DNA of 64,000 nt from Salegentibacter salarius (GTDB lineage Bacteria > Bacteroidota > Bacteroidia > Flavobacteriales > Flavobacteriaceae). Location of the stretch: positions 52,835 through 116,834 of the forward strand of contig NZ_FVZF01000008.1 in the NCBI RefSeq assembly GCF_900168265.1, in the 5' to 3' direction. Positions 55,008 to 63,765 of the stretch are shown piece by piece; the first letter of the stretch is position 1, and each line of letters opens with the position of its first letter. The notes under the pieces were generated by a model. That model ran no database searches, was not told the DNA's origin, and saw only the letters and a list, made by a program, of their open reading frames with translations. The position numbers and the translations under genes are program-made.

Positions 55008-57042
55008 TGATGCTATTCTTTGATTCTTGAGATTTTTGAAAGATATAAATGAGAAGAACTATCATTAAAATTAGGAATCCAAAAATGATAATAATGCCAT
55101 AGTTTTTCCAGAAAGCATCAAAATCACCTTCTATTTCTTCTTTATCTGGTTTGTTAATATTCCTAAGGCTAAAACTATAGGAATTATTTTCATTAGCTAA
55201 AATAATATCTGAAGAACTAAAATTTGATTCCTCGATATCTTGAACTAAACGAGCTAGAGTTTCAGGTCTTTCTTTGGGATTATAAATAAACATAAACTCC
55301 TTATCCCCACTCTCAAACAATTGGTTTAATGCAATATTCTCTGCATATTGAATATTAAAGTACCTATTGAAATCTTCCTTCTCGAAGTAATATTTATCTT
55401 TATCTATAGCTACGTAAGCATTACTGCTTTCAAACTCCTGTAAAGAAGTGCTATTTGAAGTTATAATAATCCCATTATGGCTATTAATATTAGACTGTAA
55501 ACTATCTAGCGGAAGAATATTAGGGTATATATACCCTTCTTTAGTGAGTATATCACTATTAAAAACCTCCAGTAATTCACCTATGACACTAATATCCTGT
55601 GGATTATTAGGGCTATCCCAATATATATTCGTTTTATTTTTGGAAAAATGCTGCTGAAAAGTCCCAAAACTTAATTGCTCCCTTTTATTAAATGCTTCAG
55701 CAACAAAACGAGAATTATTTAAATCTATTTGGGCATAAAAGGAGGACGGGTTAACAACGCATTGCCCACCTTCAGGAATATAATAATACTCAACCTTTAA
55801 GTTGTTCTGTTGTCTAAACTCCACACTGTCAAAATGCAAAACATCATCAAAACTTCCGAAATTATTAAGTGAGTTACTGTATTTCAGTACATCGTTCATA
55901 TAAATATTTACATAAGCAGCCTCATTATCTTTAAGAGGGCGATATGCAAACTTCAAATTTAGGCTTAATTTAGAAAGGCCGGGAGGAAATAAAGCTTTTG
56001 GAAACGTAATTTCCTTTTTCATCTTTCCTACTCCCTCGGTAATTTCTTCGCTTACTCCTAAATTTCTAAAACTAATCTCCTGATAATCATCTTTTATATA
56101 ACTTTTAAGATCTTTACCCTGATCTACCTGGTATGAGCTGGTAAAAGCACTTTGAAGTATATCCTTATCTAAAAAACTTTGTGCAGCTTTCTCAAAACCG
56201 GTTAGATCATTTCCAGTTACTAAAACCACCACAGGCTCGGTGCCAGCATCCCCTGTTATTGTATCCTCTTTCTTAAGATGATGTAATTTTACAAGGCCTT
56301 TCTCCGAATTTAAGCCTTGGGTAATTGATTGCTTACCTGGTAAGTCATCGAAATTCCTTAATTCCCCCAAAAGGACACTTTTAGACTTAATGGAATCTAA
56401 ACTTTTAGGTAAGGTTTTAACCTCTAATTTTCTTCCTAATTCATTTTTAAAATAAAATTGAATATAGGCGGCATATTTTACATTTGTTAAAGTAGGATTT
56501 TCCGGTAGGTAAATAGCCTTTACTTGCTTTATATAACTACTGATAGTATTAGATTGAATTTCCTTATTTTCTTTTATATTCAAAACAATTTGAGAAGTTC
56601 CTAGTCTCCTGAGCCAAAATGCACCTTCATTATACACTTCACAATACTCATCAAGAATCTTTAAATCACTAATTACATCTATTCTAATAAAACCGGAATT
56701 AACCTGTCTCTGACTAAGAGGGATCTGGAAGTCAATACTGTTTCCGTCTTGCGATGGTCTCTTGGTTGAAAAAGGAATATTGTTTACCGCTACCGTTACA
56801 AAACTTTTATTAAAATTTAGAACTTCAGAGGTTTTAAAGTTTAGGAATAGTTTACTCCCTGTGAGAAGTCGTTGGTTCTCTCCCATTGGTATAAAGTAAG
56901 TAGATTTACTTTTAGAGCCCCAGGTGACCGTTTCTTCAGGATAATCAAAATCTTCAAAACTATACTCGCTTTGTGCGATCAAGCTTTGAAAACATAAAAT
57001 AAATAAGAATAAGCTAAAGTTTTTTATTATTTTCATTTTCAT
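54994..57042 (-). CDS. BcsB-like periplasmic partner of the synthase
   Basis: This 682-residue protein has a signal peptide (FSLFLFILCFQSLIAQ). Its paired carbohydrate-binding/flavodoxin-like architecture resembles cellulose synthase subunit B: SKLFLNFKTSEVL ... FVTVAVNNIPFSTKR ... IDFQIPLSQRQ ... LKILDEYCEVYNEGAFWLRRLGTSQIVLN. A C-terminal membrane anchor is present (YGIIIIFGFLILMIVLLIYIF). In BcsB this anchor contacts the synthase and the periplasmic part guides the polymer. It heads the synthase genes and is 31 bases after the sensor kinase gene. Confidence 0.75.
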   Translation of the reverse strand: MKMKIIKNFSLFLFILCFQSLIAQSEYSFEDFDYPEETVTWGSKSKSTYFIPMGENQRLLTGSKLFLNFKTSEVLNFNKSFVTVAVNNIPFSTKRPSQDGNSIDFQIPLSQRQVNSGFIRIDVISDLKILDEYCEVYNEGAFWLRRLGTSQIVLNIKENKEIQSNTISSYIKQVKAIYLPENPTLTNVKYAAYIQFYFKNELGRKLEVKTLPKSLDSIKSKSVLLGELRNFDDLPGKQSITQGLNSEKGLVKLHHLKKEDTITGDAGTEPVVVLVTGNDLTGFEKAAQSFLDKDILQSAFTSSYQVDQGKDLKSYIKDDYQEISFRNLGVSEEITEGVGKMKKEITFPKALFPPGLSKLSLNLKFAYRPLKDNEAAYVNIYMNDVLKYSNSLNNFGSFDDVLHFDSVEFRQQNNLKVEYYYIPEGGQCVVNPSSFYAQIDLNNSRFVAEAFNKREQLSFGTFQQHFSKNKTNIYWDSPNNPQDISVIGELLEVFNSDILTKEGYIYPNILPLDSLQSNINSHNGIIITSNSTSLQEFESSNAYVAIDKDKYYFEKEDFNRYFNIQYAENIALNQLFESGDKEFMFIYNPKERPETLARLVQDIEESNFSSSDIILANENNSYSFSLRNINKPDKEEIEGDFDAFWKNYGIIIIFGFLILMIVLLIYIFQKSQESKNSIIENK

Positions 57043-57073
57043 AGAGTAAGGGTCAAATAAGGAAATAGGGCTA

Positions 57074-58402
57074 TTAATTTTCTATTTTAAATTCTACCAA
57101 AAACTCAAATCCAAGGCTGTTGGAAGCGCTATAACTTAAGTGCCCGTCCAGTTGTTCTATATTTCTCTTGGCTATACTTAAACCAAGCCCCTGGTTATTT
57201 TGAATATTTTCCAGATTATAGATGTTTATATTCTTAAAATAAGATTCCATAGTGGTCATAGACATACCGGAGTTTGCGTTGACTACTTCCATAATTATAC
57301 TGTCACTTTCATTCCTGGTTAGAATCTTAATCCAATCGTTATTTTTTGAAAAGTCTAGCGCGTATTTGAGGATATTATACATAGCCGTATTTAATATTTT
57401 GCTATCCCCCAAAATAACTGAAGCATTCGCTTTTAAAGCTAAATCAAAATTAATATTTCGGGAAGAAGTATGTTCTATGAATTTATAAATATTCTTATGT
57501 ATAATATCGTGAAGCTCTAGAGGAACTTTTTTAATTCTTTCCTCCACTGCGGCCTCTTCACTAAAATTCCTAAAAAAGTCCTTGTTTTTTTCATCTGCTT
57601 CATCCAAAGCATTTTTAATTATAGGCAGATAGTCTGGACCTTCAGATTTTTTTAAATATCTATCTTCCAATTCTATTAATTCTATCATAGATTCAATACT
57701 GCCAAGGTGATTTTTTAAGTCGTGTTGAAAGATTTTCGCCTTATTTTCCAGAAAGGCCAGTTTAGATTCATTATTCTCAATCTCTCGTCTTAAAACTTGA
57801 TTTTCAAGTCCAAAATCAGAAACTTTTTGAGTTTGCTTATATTCCTCCTCTATTTCATCCTTTAAAGAGAGAGTCTTTATAGATGGAAAAGCAATACTCA
57901 CCAGGCAAAGAGAAAAAGTAGTATACCCCCCTAATAGTAGAAGATTTTTGAGATCAATAAAATCTATGTAGTTTAGAAAAAATACCATCACACCTAACAC
58001 TCCAAACTGAAAAAAGGCATCATATGGTTTCCAAATGGCAATAGTATTAAAGCTGACAAAGGTGATTGCCAAAAACACCAAATATAAAATTTGACCAGTT
58101 TCATTACTAACTCCAATACTATATAGGAGTAAAAAATTTAGTATAAGAAGTACGAGGTGTAGAAGTATTGTTGGCTTAATTAGTACCTTAGCTAACAATC
58201 GCTGACTAATTATTACAAGGCCTACACATACTAGATTTAAAATAATAAATTCCAAATATTGTTCTTGGAAAAGAAGGAAATCTATAATGGATATTAAAAT
58301 TAAAAATATAATTGCTCCCCAGATTAGCTTATTGCTTGCTTTCCACATTCTTACATGTAATTCTCTAAAAAACCAGGTTTTGGGGACGCTACGTTTAGTC
58401 AT
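57074..58402 (-). CDS. Membrane sensor histidine kinase of the exopolysaccharide operon
   Basis: This 442-residue protein has six predicted membrane helices (about residues 25-170), then a coiled coil (180-225), a phosphoacceptor motif IFQHDLKNHLGS (His227) and an HATPase domain (VILGDSKILNTAMYNILKY; NQGLGLSIAKRN). It is first in the operon with the BcsB-like gene. Its response regulator is not adjacent: the nearest receivers are the two single-domain proteins further downstream. It is divergent from the GH5 gene. Confidence 0.85.
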   Translation of the reverse strand: MTKRSVPKTWFFRELHVRMWKASNKLIWGAIIFLILISIIDFLLFQEQYLEFIILNLVCVGLVIISQRLLAKVLIKPTILLHLVLLILNFLLLYSIGVSNETGQILYLVFLAITFVSFNTIAIWKPYDAFFQFGVLGVMVFFLNYIDFIDLKNLLLLGGYTTFSLCLVSIAFPSIKTLSLKDEIEEEYKQTQKVSDFGLENQVLRREIENNESKLAFLENKAKIFQHDLKNHLGSIESMIELIELEDRYLKKSEGPDYLPIIKNALDEADEKNKDFFRNFSEEAAVEERIKKVPLELHDIIHKNIYKFIEHTSSRNINFDLALKANASVILGDSKILNTAMYNILKYALDFSKNNDWIKILTRNESDSIIMEVVNANSGMSMTTMESYFKNINIYNLENIQNNQGLGLSIAKRNIEQLDGHLSYSASNSLGFEFLVEFKIEN

Positions 58403-58433
58403 ACTTTATTGCAATCTAAGCAAAAGCAATCTA

Positions 58434-59456
58434 ATAAAAAAAAGGTTAAAAAATAATTACTTATTGTTTTTTATAATATTACTCCTCACCCTTTTTTCTA
58501 CCTCAAATATTCATGCTCAGGGAATGAATGTAACTGGACTAGAAAAAACCTGGGATTTAAGTAAAACCGAAATAAATCGAAATTACTATCAAAGAGTATT
58601 TAAAAACCTAAACCGTGATAACGTTGAAGGCATTCGGCTTCCTATAGACCTTAACTATTTTTTAAACCAAGCTAATAATCAAGAAAAAAGAAAATTTAAA
58701 AAATTGATAAAGAATATAGTTTCTTATCAAAAACAAAACACTCCTTTGGTTCTCGCTTATTTTAATCATAATCTTACCCACGAAAATTATAAAGCTGAAG
58801 CTAATTTAATAGCAAAAAATTGGATCATCTTATTGCAAATCTTAGAAAAGGAGCAAGCTTTGAGCAAAAATCTATTTCTAGAAATTGCCAATGAACCTAC
58901 TATCTACCCTCATCAATGGAGAGAATCCGCAAAAATCATCATAGAACAAATTAGAAGTTGTTATCCAAATCTCCATTTAATAGTCGGATCTTCTAATTAC
59001 AACAGTATTTATGAGTTATCAAGACTAGAACCTTTGCCCTACGAAAACATTATTTACACCTTTCATTTTTATGAACCATTTATTTTCACACATCAGGGCA
59101 CAGAATGGACCGGTCCACAAAATAGTACTACAGGTATTCCATTCCCCTTCCCGGATAGCACTAAAAGAAATATGCCGGATTTAGCACCACAGGCAAAAGG
59201 TACTCCGGGAGAAATAAATTACAGAGACTATCAACATACCGGCACGTTAGAAGCTATTAATCATAAAATATCTTCTGTCGCTAACTGGAGGGATACTTAT
59301 GGTGTAGAAACCTGGTGCACAGAATACGGCGTAACCCAAAATGCTGATTCAGAATCCAGGCGAAAATACCTCCAAAAGGTCTCAAAAACCTTAAAGGCAT
59401 ATAATATCCCTGGGTTTATATGGGAATATGAAGGTAATTTTGGAGTTTATAAATAA
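58434..59456 (+). CDS. GH5 family glycanase, secreted; start codon unclear and C-terminus possibly truncated
   Basis: A GH5 (cellulase-type) domain is clear: acid/base Glu in FLEIANEPTIYP and nucleophile Glu in TWCTEYGV. The signal peptide (KKRLKNNYLLFFIILLLTLF) starts where the frame has only ATA at 58434. The first ATG lies far upstream at 58287, inside the divergent kinase gene. A TTG at 58464 gives a shorter signal without positive charge. I place the start at 58434 because of the signal peptide and flag the codon. The chain ends WEYEGNFGVYK, before the last helix expected of GH5. It probably trims the exopolysaccharide. Confidence 0.7.
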   Translation: MKKRLKNNYLLFFIILLLTLFSTSNIHAQGMNVTGLEKTWDLSKTEINRNYYQRVFKNLNRDNVEGIRLPIDLNYFLNQANNQEKRKFKKLIKNIVSYQKQNTPLVLAYFNHNLTHENYKAEANLIAKNWIILLQILEKEQALSKNLFLEIANEPTIYPHQWRESAKIIIEQIRSCYPNLHLIVGSSNYNSIYELSRLEPLPYENIIYTFHFYEPFIFTHQGTEWTGPQNSTTGIPFPFPDSTKRNMPDLAPQAKGTPGEINYRDYQHTGTLEAINHKISSVANWRDTYGVETWCTEYGVTQNADSESRRKYLQKVSKTLKAYNIPGFIWEYEGNFGVYK

Positions 59457-59461
59457 ATTTA

Positions 59462-59962
59462 TTATACTTTATAATTTTCAAGGCCAAGTGCAAAAAATCG
59501 TTTTGCTTTAAAGCCATACCATACCTGTCTGCAGTATTTTCTACCAATCTCAAAAGGTATATTCCGGGATTTCAAGTAATCAATTAATCCCTGCAGGTAA
59601 ATAAATTCAATATCCAGGATTCGAATTTTTGCTCGTTTCAAACGACCTTCAGTTTTTAGTGGACTAAAAGAAAAAGTCTTTGTATCGTTCTTTAAATATT
59701 CCAGCGCCTCCTTTACTGTGCAGGATTTCATTGCCATAATAAGATCTATGATAGAACCGCCTTTTCCAATTCCGAAGTCATACCATAGGTTCTTATGCAG
59801 GGATACGTTGAAAGAGGCTTGCGTTTCTGACCGCAGGGGACTTAGAAACCAAGCTTCTTTTTCCGTTGTTCTGCTGGGAAAGTGCCCTAATTTTGCAAGC
59901 GTTTTTAGGATGCAAATATTACGGGCTTTTTCCCAGCTTTTTGTTGTTGCTGTCTTTTCCAT
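59462..59962 (-). pseudogene. CHC2 zinc-finger primase-like protein, C-terminally truncated
   Basis: This 166-residue frame matches the N-terminal part of mobile-element toprim proteins: LGHFPSRTTEKEAWFLSPLRSE and FNVSLHKNLWYDFGIGKGGSIIDLIM (a CHC2-like primase zinc-finger region). It stops at FFALGLENYKV, where family members continue with a toprim domain of 100 residues or more. The break is five bases from the end of the GH5 gene. Function is probably lost. Confidence 0.7.
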
Positions 59963-60006
59963 TTTTTACTGTGTTAGCTACAAATCCAATCAATTGAGTT
60001 CAAATT

Positions 60007-60234
60007 TTAGCATCGTTTTATTTTTGATGACAAAGTGATGCGGAAACGATGCGGCTGGAAATCCCCAGTATTACTGGTCTTATTTATATCTCGCATCAAT
60101 TCATCAAAAAAAGAAGAAATTACCGGAGGCTTTTCTCCCTTGTGGTCTTCAGAATTTGTTGCTTTGATGCAGATCTTCCCGAAAGCCTTGATAACATTGA
60201 GCTTACACCCCGCATCACTTTTGCATCGTTTCAT
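60007..60234 (-). other. Possible small ORF inside a repeat-flanked gap
   Basis: A 75-residue frame starts at the ATG at 60234, overlapping the helicase end. The middle looks protein-like (VIKAFGKICIKATNSEDHKG), but both ends lie in inverted repeats. I recognise no family. It may be non-coding. Confidence 0.3.
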
Positions 60235-60240
60235 CGTTTT
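60010..60240. repeat. Inverted-repeat pair flanking a 166-base gap in the mobile-element remnant
   Basis: The sequence aaagtgatgcgg (60032-60043) is the reverse complement of ccgcatcacttt (60210-60221). Next to it aaacgatgc (60044-60052) matches gcatcgttt (60223-60231) in reverse complement. Further gcatcgttt-like units lie at 60010-60018 and catcgtttt at 60232-60240. The spaced, nested pattern resembles a replication or transfer origin, or iterons. Confidence 0.55.
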
Positions 60241-61435
60241 CCAAATCTTCAAAATTTTCGAGCAAGAATGATTTCTCTATTGTATAGTAGCGACCTTTTC
60301 CCGGAATTGGTGCCAGGCCATTCTGCCACATCACCATTTTTTGATAGGTGCGGGAATTATCCTGGTTTTTTAATTTCCAGTCATTTTTAAGAATTTGTCT
60401 TAACTGGGTAAGATCGGTTCTAACCCGGGTTCGATTTAAAACCTGCAATGCATCCAAAGGACAAACATCAACTTCCTCCAAATCAAAAGTTTCCATTGCG
60501 TCAAGGATCATACTTGCTAATTCTTTTTCCACCCGGTTCCGATTATTTTGCATCAGGTTCTCAAGTGCATTGGTTCTTATCTGCTCCGGAGTAAACCACA
60601 TTCGGGTTTTGTGAGCTGTAGCTAATTCTCGTTGTTTCAGGTAATTTAAAAAGGCAGGGATTTCCATCTTCAGGTGCTCTAAAAAATGAGTTTCTTCTTT
60701 TTGTAGGGTTGGAACCTTCAATACCCAGAAACGGGTTTCTTCACTATCGATCTTTATAAAGTTATCTTCGTTGTTGCTACACAGGATAAATTTCCCAAAG
60801 AATTCCACCTCCCGCTTGTCTTTTCCCTTAGCCTCCAGTTTATTAAAATCAGTTGTGCTTAGGTATTTAATTCGCTCGGTAAGCTCTTCCTTGTTAAATA
60901 ATACTTCATCAATACAGATAAGGAGTTTGTTGGCCCAATCTGCATTAAACTGGCTGCTGAAATTATCATTGGTCAGATAGGTCAGGTTGTTTTCAAAAAT
61001 GGCTTTTAACCATTTTAAAAAAGTAGTTTTCCCGGTAACCCTTTCTTTAGAAACCAGACATAGGATAGGTAACATCTGGATTGGCTTTGCATATAAAAGT
61101 TGCAGATAATCAAGGCCTAATTCGAATTGGTTGCCGAAGATGTGTTTAATGAATTGCAGGGAACAATCTACTTTACCTATTTGGGGTAAATAGGATAAAG
61201 GAGCGTAAGTATTATAAAATCCGTGATGTACCTGTTTAAAATCCAGATGGCTCGGGATACAGGTGAAGCCTTCATATTTTTTAATACTTCCAACAAAACC
61301 TTTACCATGGTCCTGTCGTAAGGTCTCGATATTCCAGGGGATCAAAACTTCATTGAAGTTCCCGGCAATTGTGGGCATCGCTACTATCTTATAGTAACTG
61401 GTTCCCACCCGGATATAGGATAACTGTTTCATCAT
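60215..61435 (-). CDS. Primase-helicase family protein of a mobile element (SF3-like ATPase)
   Basis: This 406-residue protein has a degenerate but usable Walker A (SKERVTGKTT, residues 129-138), Walker B LLICIDE (171-177) and sensor-1 FILCSNN (216-222), the pattern of DUF5906/VapE-like helicases found beside CHC2 primase genes in Bacteroidota mobile elements. A C-terminal winged-helix-like region follows. It lies 33 bases downstream of the HTH gene. Between it and the truncated CHC2 gene is the repeat-flanked gap. Confidence 0.8.
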   Translation of the reverse strand: MMKQLSYIRVGTSYYKIVAMPTIAGNFNEVLIPWNIETLRQDHGKGFVGSIKKYEGFTCIPSHLDFKQVHHGFYNTYAPLSYLPQIGKVDCSLQFIKHIFGNQFELGLDYLQLLYAKPIQMLPILCLVSKERVTGKTTFLKWLKAIFENNLTYLTNDNFSSQFNADWANKLLICIDEVLFNKEELTERIKYLSTTDFNKLEAKGKDKREVEFFGKFILCSNNEDNFIKIDSEETRFWVLKVPTLQKEETHFLEHLKMEIPAFLNYLKQRELATAHKTRMWFTPEQIRTNALENLMQNNRNRVEKELASMILDAMETFDLEEVDVCPLDALQVLNRTRVRTDLTQLRQILKNDWKLKNQDNSRTYQKMVMWQNGLAPIPGKGRYYTIEKSFLLENFEDLENDETMQK

Positions 61436-61468
61436 AACATTTTTAAAGGATGAATAAAAGACAAGCGC

Positions 61469-61759
61469 CTATTTCCGGTTTTTTATCAGGCCCTTATTGA
61501 ACTGATCCTCAAGGAAAACATCTGACAGGTCCGGCTCTCCCAGGAGCCAGGCATCGATCTTTTCCTTGTCGAAAAATTTTTGACGAATATTAGGATTGTT
61601 TCCCATTGGGATAAGCCGCAGATGTGTAAGCTTATAGATCTTACTTTTGGAAAGCCCGGTATACTGTGCCAGATCTTCCACGTTCATCACTTTTTTAGTG
61701 GTTCCAAGGAGGCCTTTAATATCAATTAAAAGATCCTCAATTCTTTTGTTTTCTTCCAT
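61469..61759 (-). CDS. Excisionase-like helix-turn-helix protein
   Basis: I start at the ATG at 61759 (96 residues). The longer frame adds a hydrophobic tail that is not expected. The DNA-binding core is MNVEDLAQYTGLSKSKIYKLTHLRLIP followed by IRQKFFDKEKIDAWL, the HTH_17/excisionase pattern. Such genes lead the replication/mobilisation block of many Bacteroidota elements. The expected integrase gene upstream is missing. Confidence 0.85.
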   Translation of the reverse strand: MEENKRIEDLLIDIKGLLGTTKKVMNVEDLAQYTGLSKSKIYKLTHLRLIPMGNNPNIRQKFFDKEKIDAWLLGEPDLSDVFLEDQFNKGLIKNRK

Positions 61760-62247
61760 TTTGAATAAATATTGATTTAGAAAACAAACTAATTGAGAAA
61801 AAGAAATCAAATCTTATTAAGTGGAATATTTAACTAAAAAACAATTAAAGCTTTAATTTATATTCAGCAAATAATTGATTATGATGATAATTCCTTAAAA
61901 ATGCTTTTCGATAAAACGTTCTAATGGGAGGGGGAGATTTAATGAAGAATATTTTTCAAAGGTCTGTTGAATTAGAATAATGGAAGATTCCAGAAAGAAT
62001 TTATTTCGGATTTTCACCCTACTGATCTTTTTCCAGATTTTAAAATAAATTTTTCCATAGTTCCCAAAGATTCATACCATTAAATTTAGCTAAAAGAAGA
62101 ATGTGGAAAACTATATTAGCGCTTAAGGGTTCCATGGTAATATTCAATCTGCAAATTATTCTCCAGAGATAGTGGAACTTTATGCGTGTATGAATATATC
62201 AGATAGAGTAAAATTTACAATTGCCATAAGAAGTTTTGCGTTATTCT
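61760..62247. other. AT-rich gap without a recognisable gene
   Basis: This 488-base gap between the HTH gene and the kinase-like gene has many stops in all frames. I see no gene remnant, tRNA or clear repeat. The promoter of the HTH gene should lie near its left end. An integrase or att site would be expected here and was not found. Confidence 0.6.
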
Positions 62248-63327
62248 TCAATCTTTGAAACTTAAAATAAATGAAGTCCCAACTCCAATTTTGCTCTCAA
62301 CATCAATATCGCCACCTAAACTATTCATATAACTCTTTACCAGATATAAACCAATACCCTTGCTGTCCTTATGATCTGTAAACTTTTGGTGCAATTCAAA
62401 TAGCCTATTCTCACTTTTTTCCATATCGAAACCAGTTCCGTTATCTATAAAATGAATTTGAGAACCGGCCTCATTTTTTTTAGAACTAATGGAGATTAAA
62501 GGTGGAAGTCCCGGTTGAGCATATTTTATGGAATTGGTAATAAGATTAAGGAAAATGCTGTGCAGGTAAAATTCATTAACCTTAAGGACTTCAACTGACG
62601 AAAAATCAATTTCAAAGGAAGTCTCGGTTTCTTCAATTAGAGAATGTAGGGAATCTAAAATGTTTTGAATTACCTCATTTAAATTCACCGGTTCGAAATT
62701 GGGTTCTAGAAAACGGTTTCCCTGAAGATGATCAACCTGATCGTTTAAAGTCCTTTTTAACTTATGAACCGATTTTTCTAATAACTCCAGATATAACAAG
62801 GTTTCATCATCCTGAATTTTGGATCGGTCTAGTAATTTAACAAGAGAAATTAGGTTGTTTACCGGAGACCTTAGATCTTGAGCCGTAGCATAACTTAATT
62901 GTGTAAGTCCTGAATTTTTTGAAGTAAGGTCTCTTATTCGGATGTGGCGATCTTCTTCCAGTTTTTTAAGATGGGTAATATTCTTGGAAATAGCGTAGAT
63001 TAATTCTTTGTCTGGAATCGGAATAGAGGTCCAGGTGAGCCATACAATTTCTCCAGATTTCGTGAGATAACGGTTCTGGAAGTGCAACAAGGGTATCCCT
63101 TCCAAAATTTTAGCCCGCGTTTCCGCTGTATTTTGCCTATCCTTGGGATGCACAAAATGGCTAATGGGATTTGCGAATAATTCTTCCCGGGTATAACCCA
63201 TTAATTTAATAAAAGCCGGATTTATTTTCCTGAAATATCCATCATACCCAGCGATACATAAGTAATCCTGGGATTGTGAAAAGAAAGGTTCCAGGTCAAG
63301 TTCGGTTTCTATATCGTTAAGTTCCAT
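62248..63327 (-). CDS. PAS histidine-kinase-like protein lacking the phosphoacceptor His
   Basis: This 359-residue protein has a PAS domain (about 15-125; YTREELFANPISHFVHPKD) and a coiled coil. Its dimerisation helix reads LSYATAQDLRSPVNNL where kinases normally have SHDLRSP-like, so the His is Gln150 (codon CAA, 62878-62880). The HATPase is intact (NLITNSIKYA; DNGTGFDME; SKGIGLYLVKSYM). It may act as a phosphatase, a pseudokinase or a decayed gene. It is isolated in the mobile region. Confidence 0.8.
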   Translation of the reverse strand: MELNDIETELDLEPFFSQSQDYLCIAGYDGYFRKINPAFIKLMGYTREELFANPISHFVHPKDRQNTAETRAKILEGIPLLHFQNRYLTKSGEIVWLTWTSIPIPDKELIYAISKNITHLKKLEEDRHIRIRDLTSKNSGLTQLSYATAQDLRSPVNNLISLVKLLDRSKIQDDETLLYLELLEKSVHKLKRTLNDQVDHLQGNRFLEPNFEPVNLNEVIQNILDSLHSLIEETETSFEIDFSSVEVLKVNEFYLHSIFLNLITNSIKYAQPGLPPLISISSKKNEAGSQIHFIDNGTGFDMEKSENRLFELHQKFTDHKDSKGIGLYLVKSYMNSLGGDIDVESKIGVGTSFILSFKD

Positions 63328-63332
63328 TGTAG

Positions 63333-63731
63333 GTTTGGGATTCCTACGTAAAAGTAAGGAAAATATTAGGGCTTTTTGTAATAAAATCCTGGTTTGAAGT
63401 CATATTAAGGGATCATATTTCCCAATTATTAGATGCTAACAACATAAGGTCTATTGCTTCTTATGTGCCTAAATACGTTACTAAGAATAACGCCAAATTT
63501 AAATGTCAGGTTTGGAACTGCTCTAAGCGTGTTTCAGAGCTTTACACCGACTTTTATACAACAACTGAGTTTACGGATCAATTTAAGCTTTTAAATGCAG
63601 TCCTAAAAGAGTTTGAGGTGAAGGATCATTTAGAACGTCCCTTTCTAAATGTAAAAATGATTGATTTAAATAGGATTACTCTACCTATGTATAAAAGGTT
63701 AGATGATAAAAATAAGGAACGTCAAATGTAG
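63333..63731 (+). pseudogene. C-terminal relic of an HUH (phiX174 gpA-like) replication initiator, interrupted by IS21
   Basis: The frame is open from 63333 and contains ASYVPKYVTK (about 63456-63485), which matches the two-tyrosine motif 3 (YxxKYxxK) of HUH rolling-circle initiators such as phiX174 gene A. The only start, GTG at 63465, falls inside this motif, so the N-terminal half with motifs 1 and 2 is missing. The stop (63729-63731) lies within the IS21 end, so the C-terminus is also lost. Family assignment is by motif only. Confidence 0.45.
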
Positions 63732-63765
63732 CATGATTGCAAAAAACGGTCATAGTATACCACCC

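Noticed and set aside
58287..58433. Longer GH5 N-terminus starting at the ATG at 58287
   Set aside because: It lies wholly inside and just before the divergent kinase gene and would bury the signal peptide.
60035..60390. Plus-strand ORFs opposite the helicase 3' end
   Set aside because: They are antisense shadows of the helicase gene and of the repeat-flanked gap.
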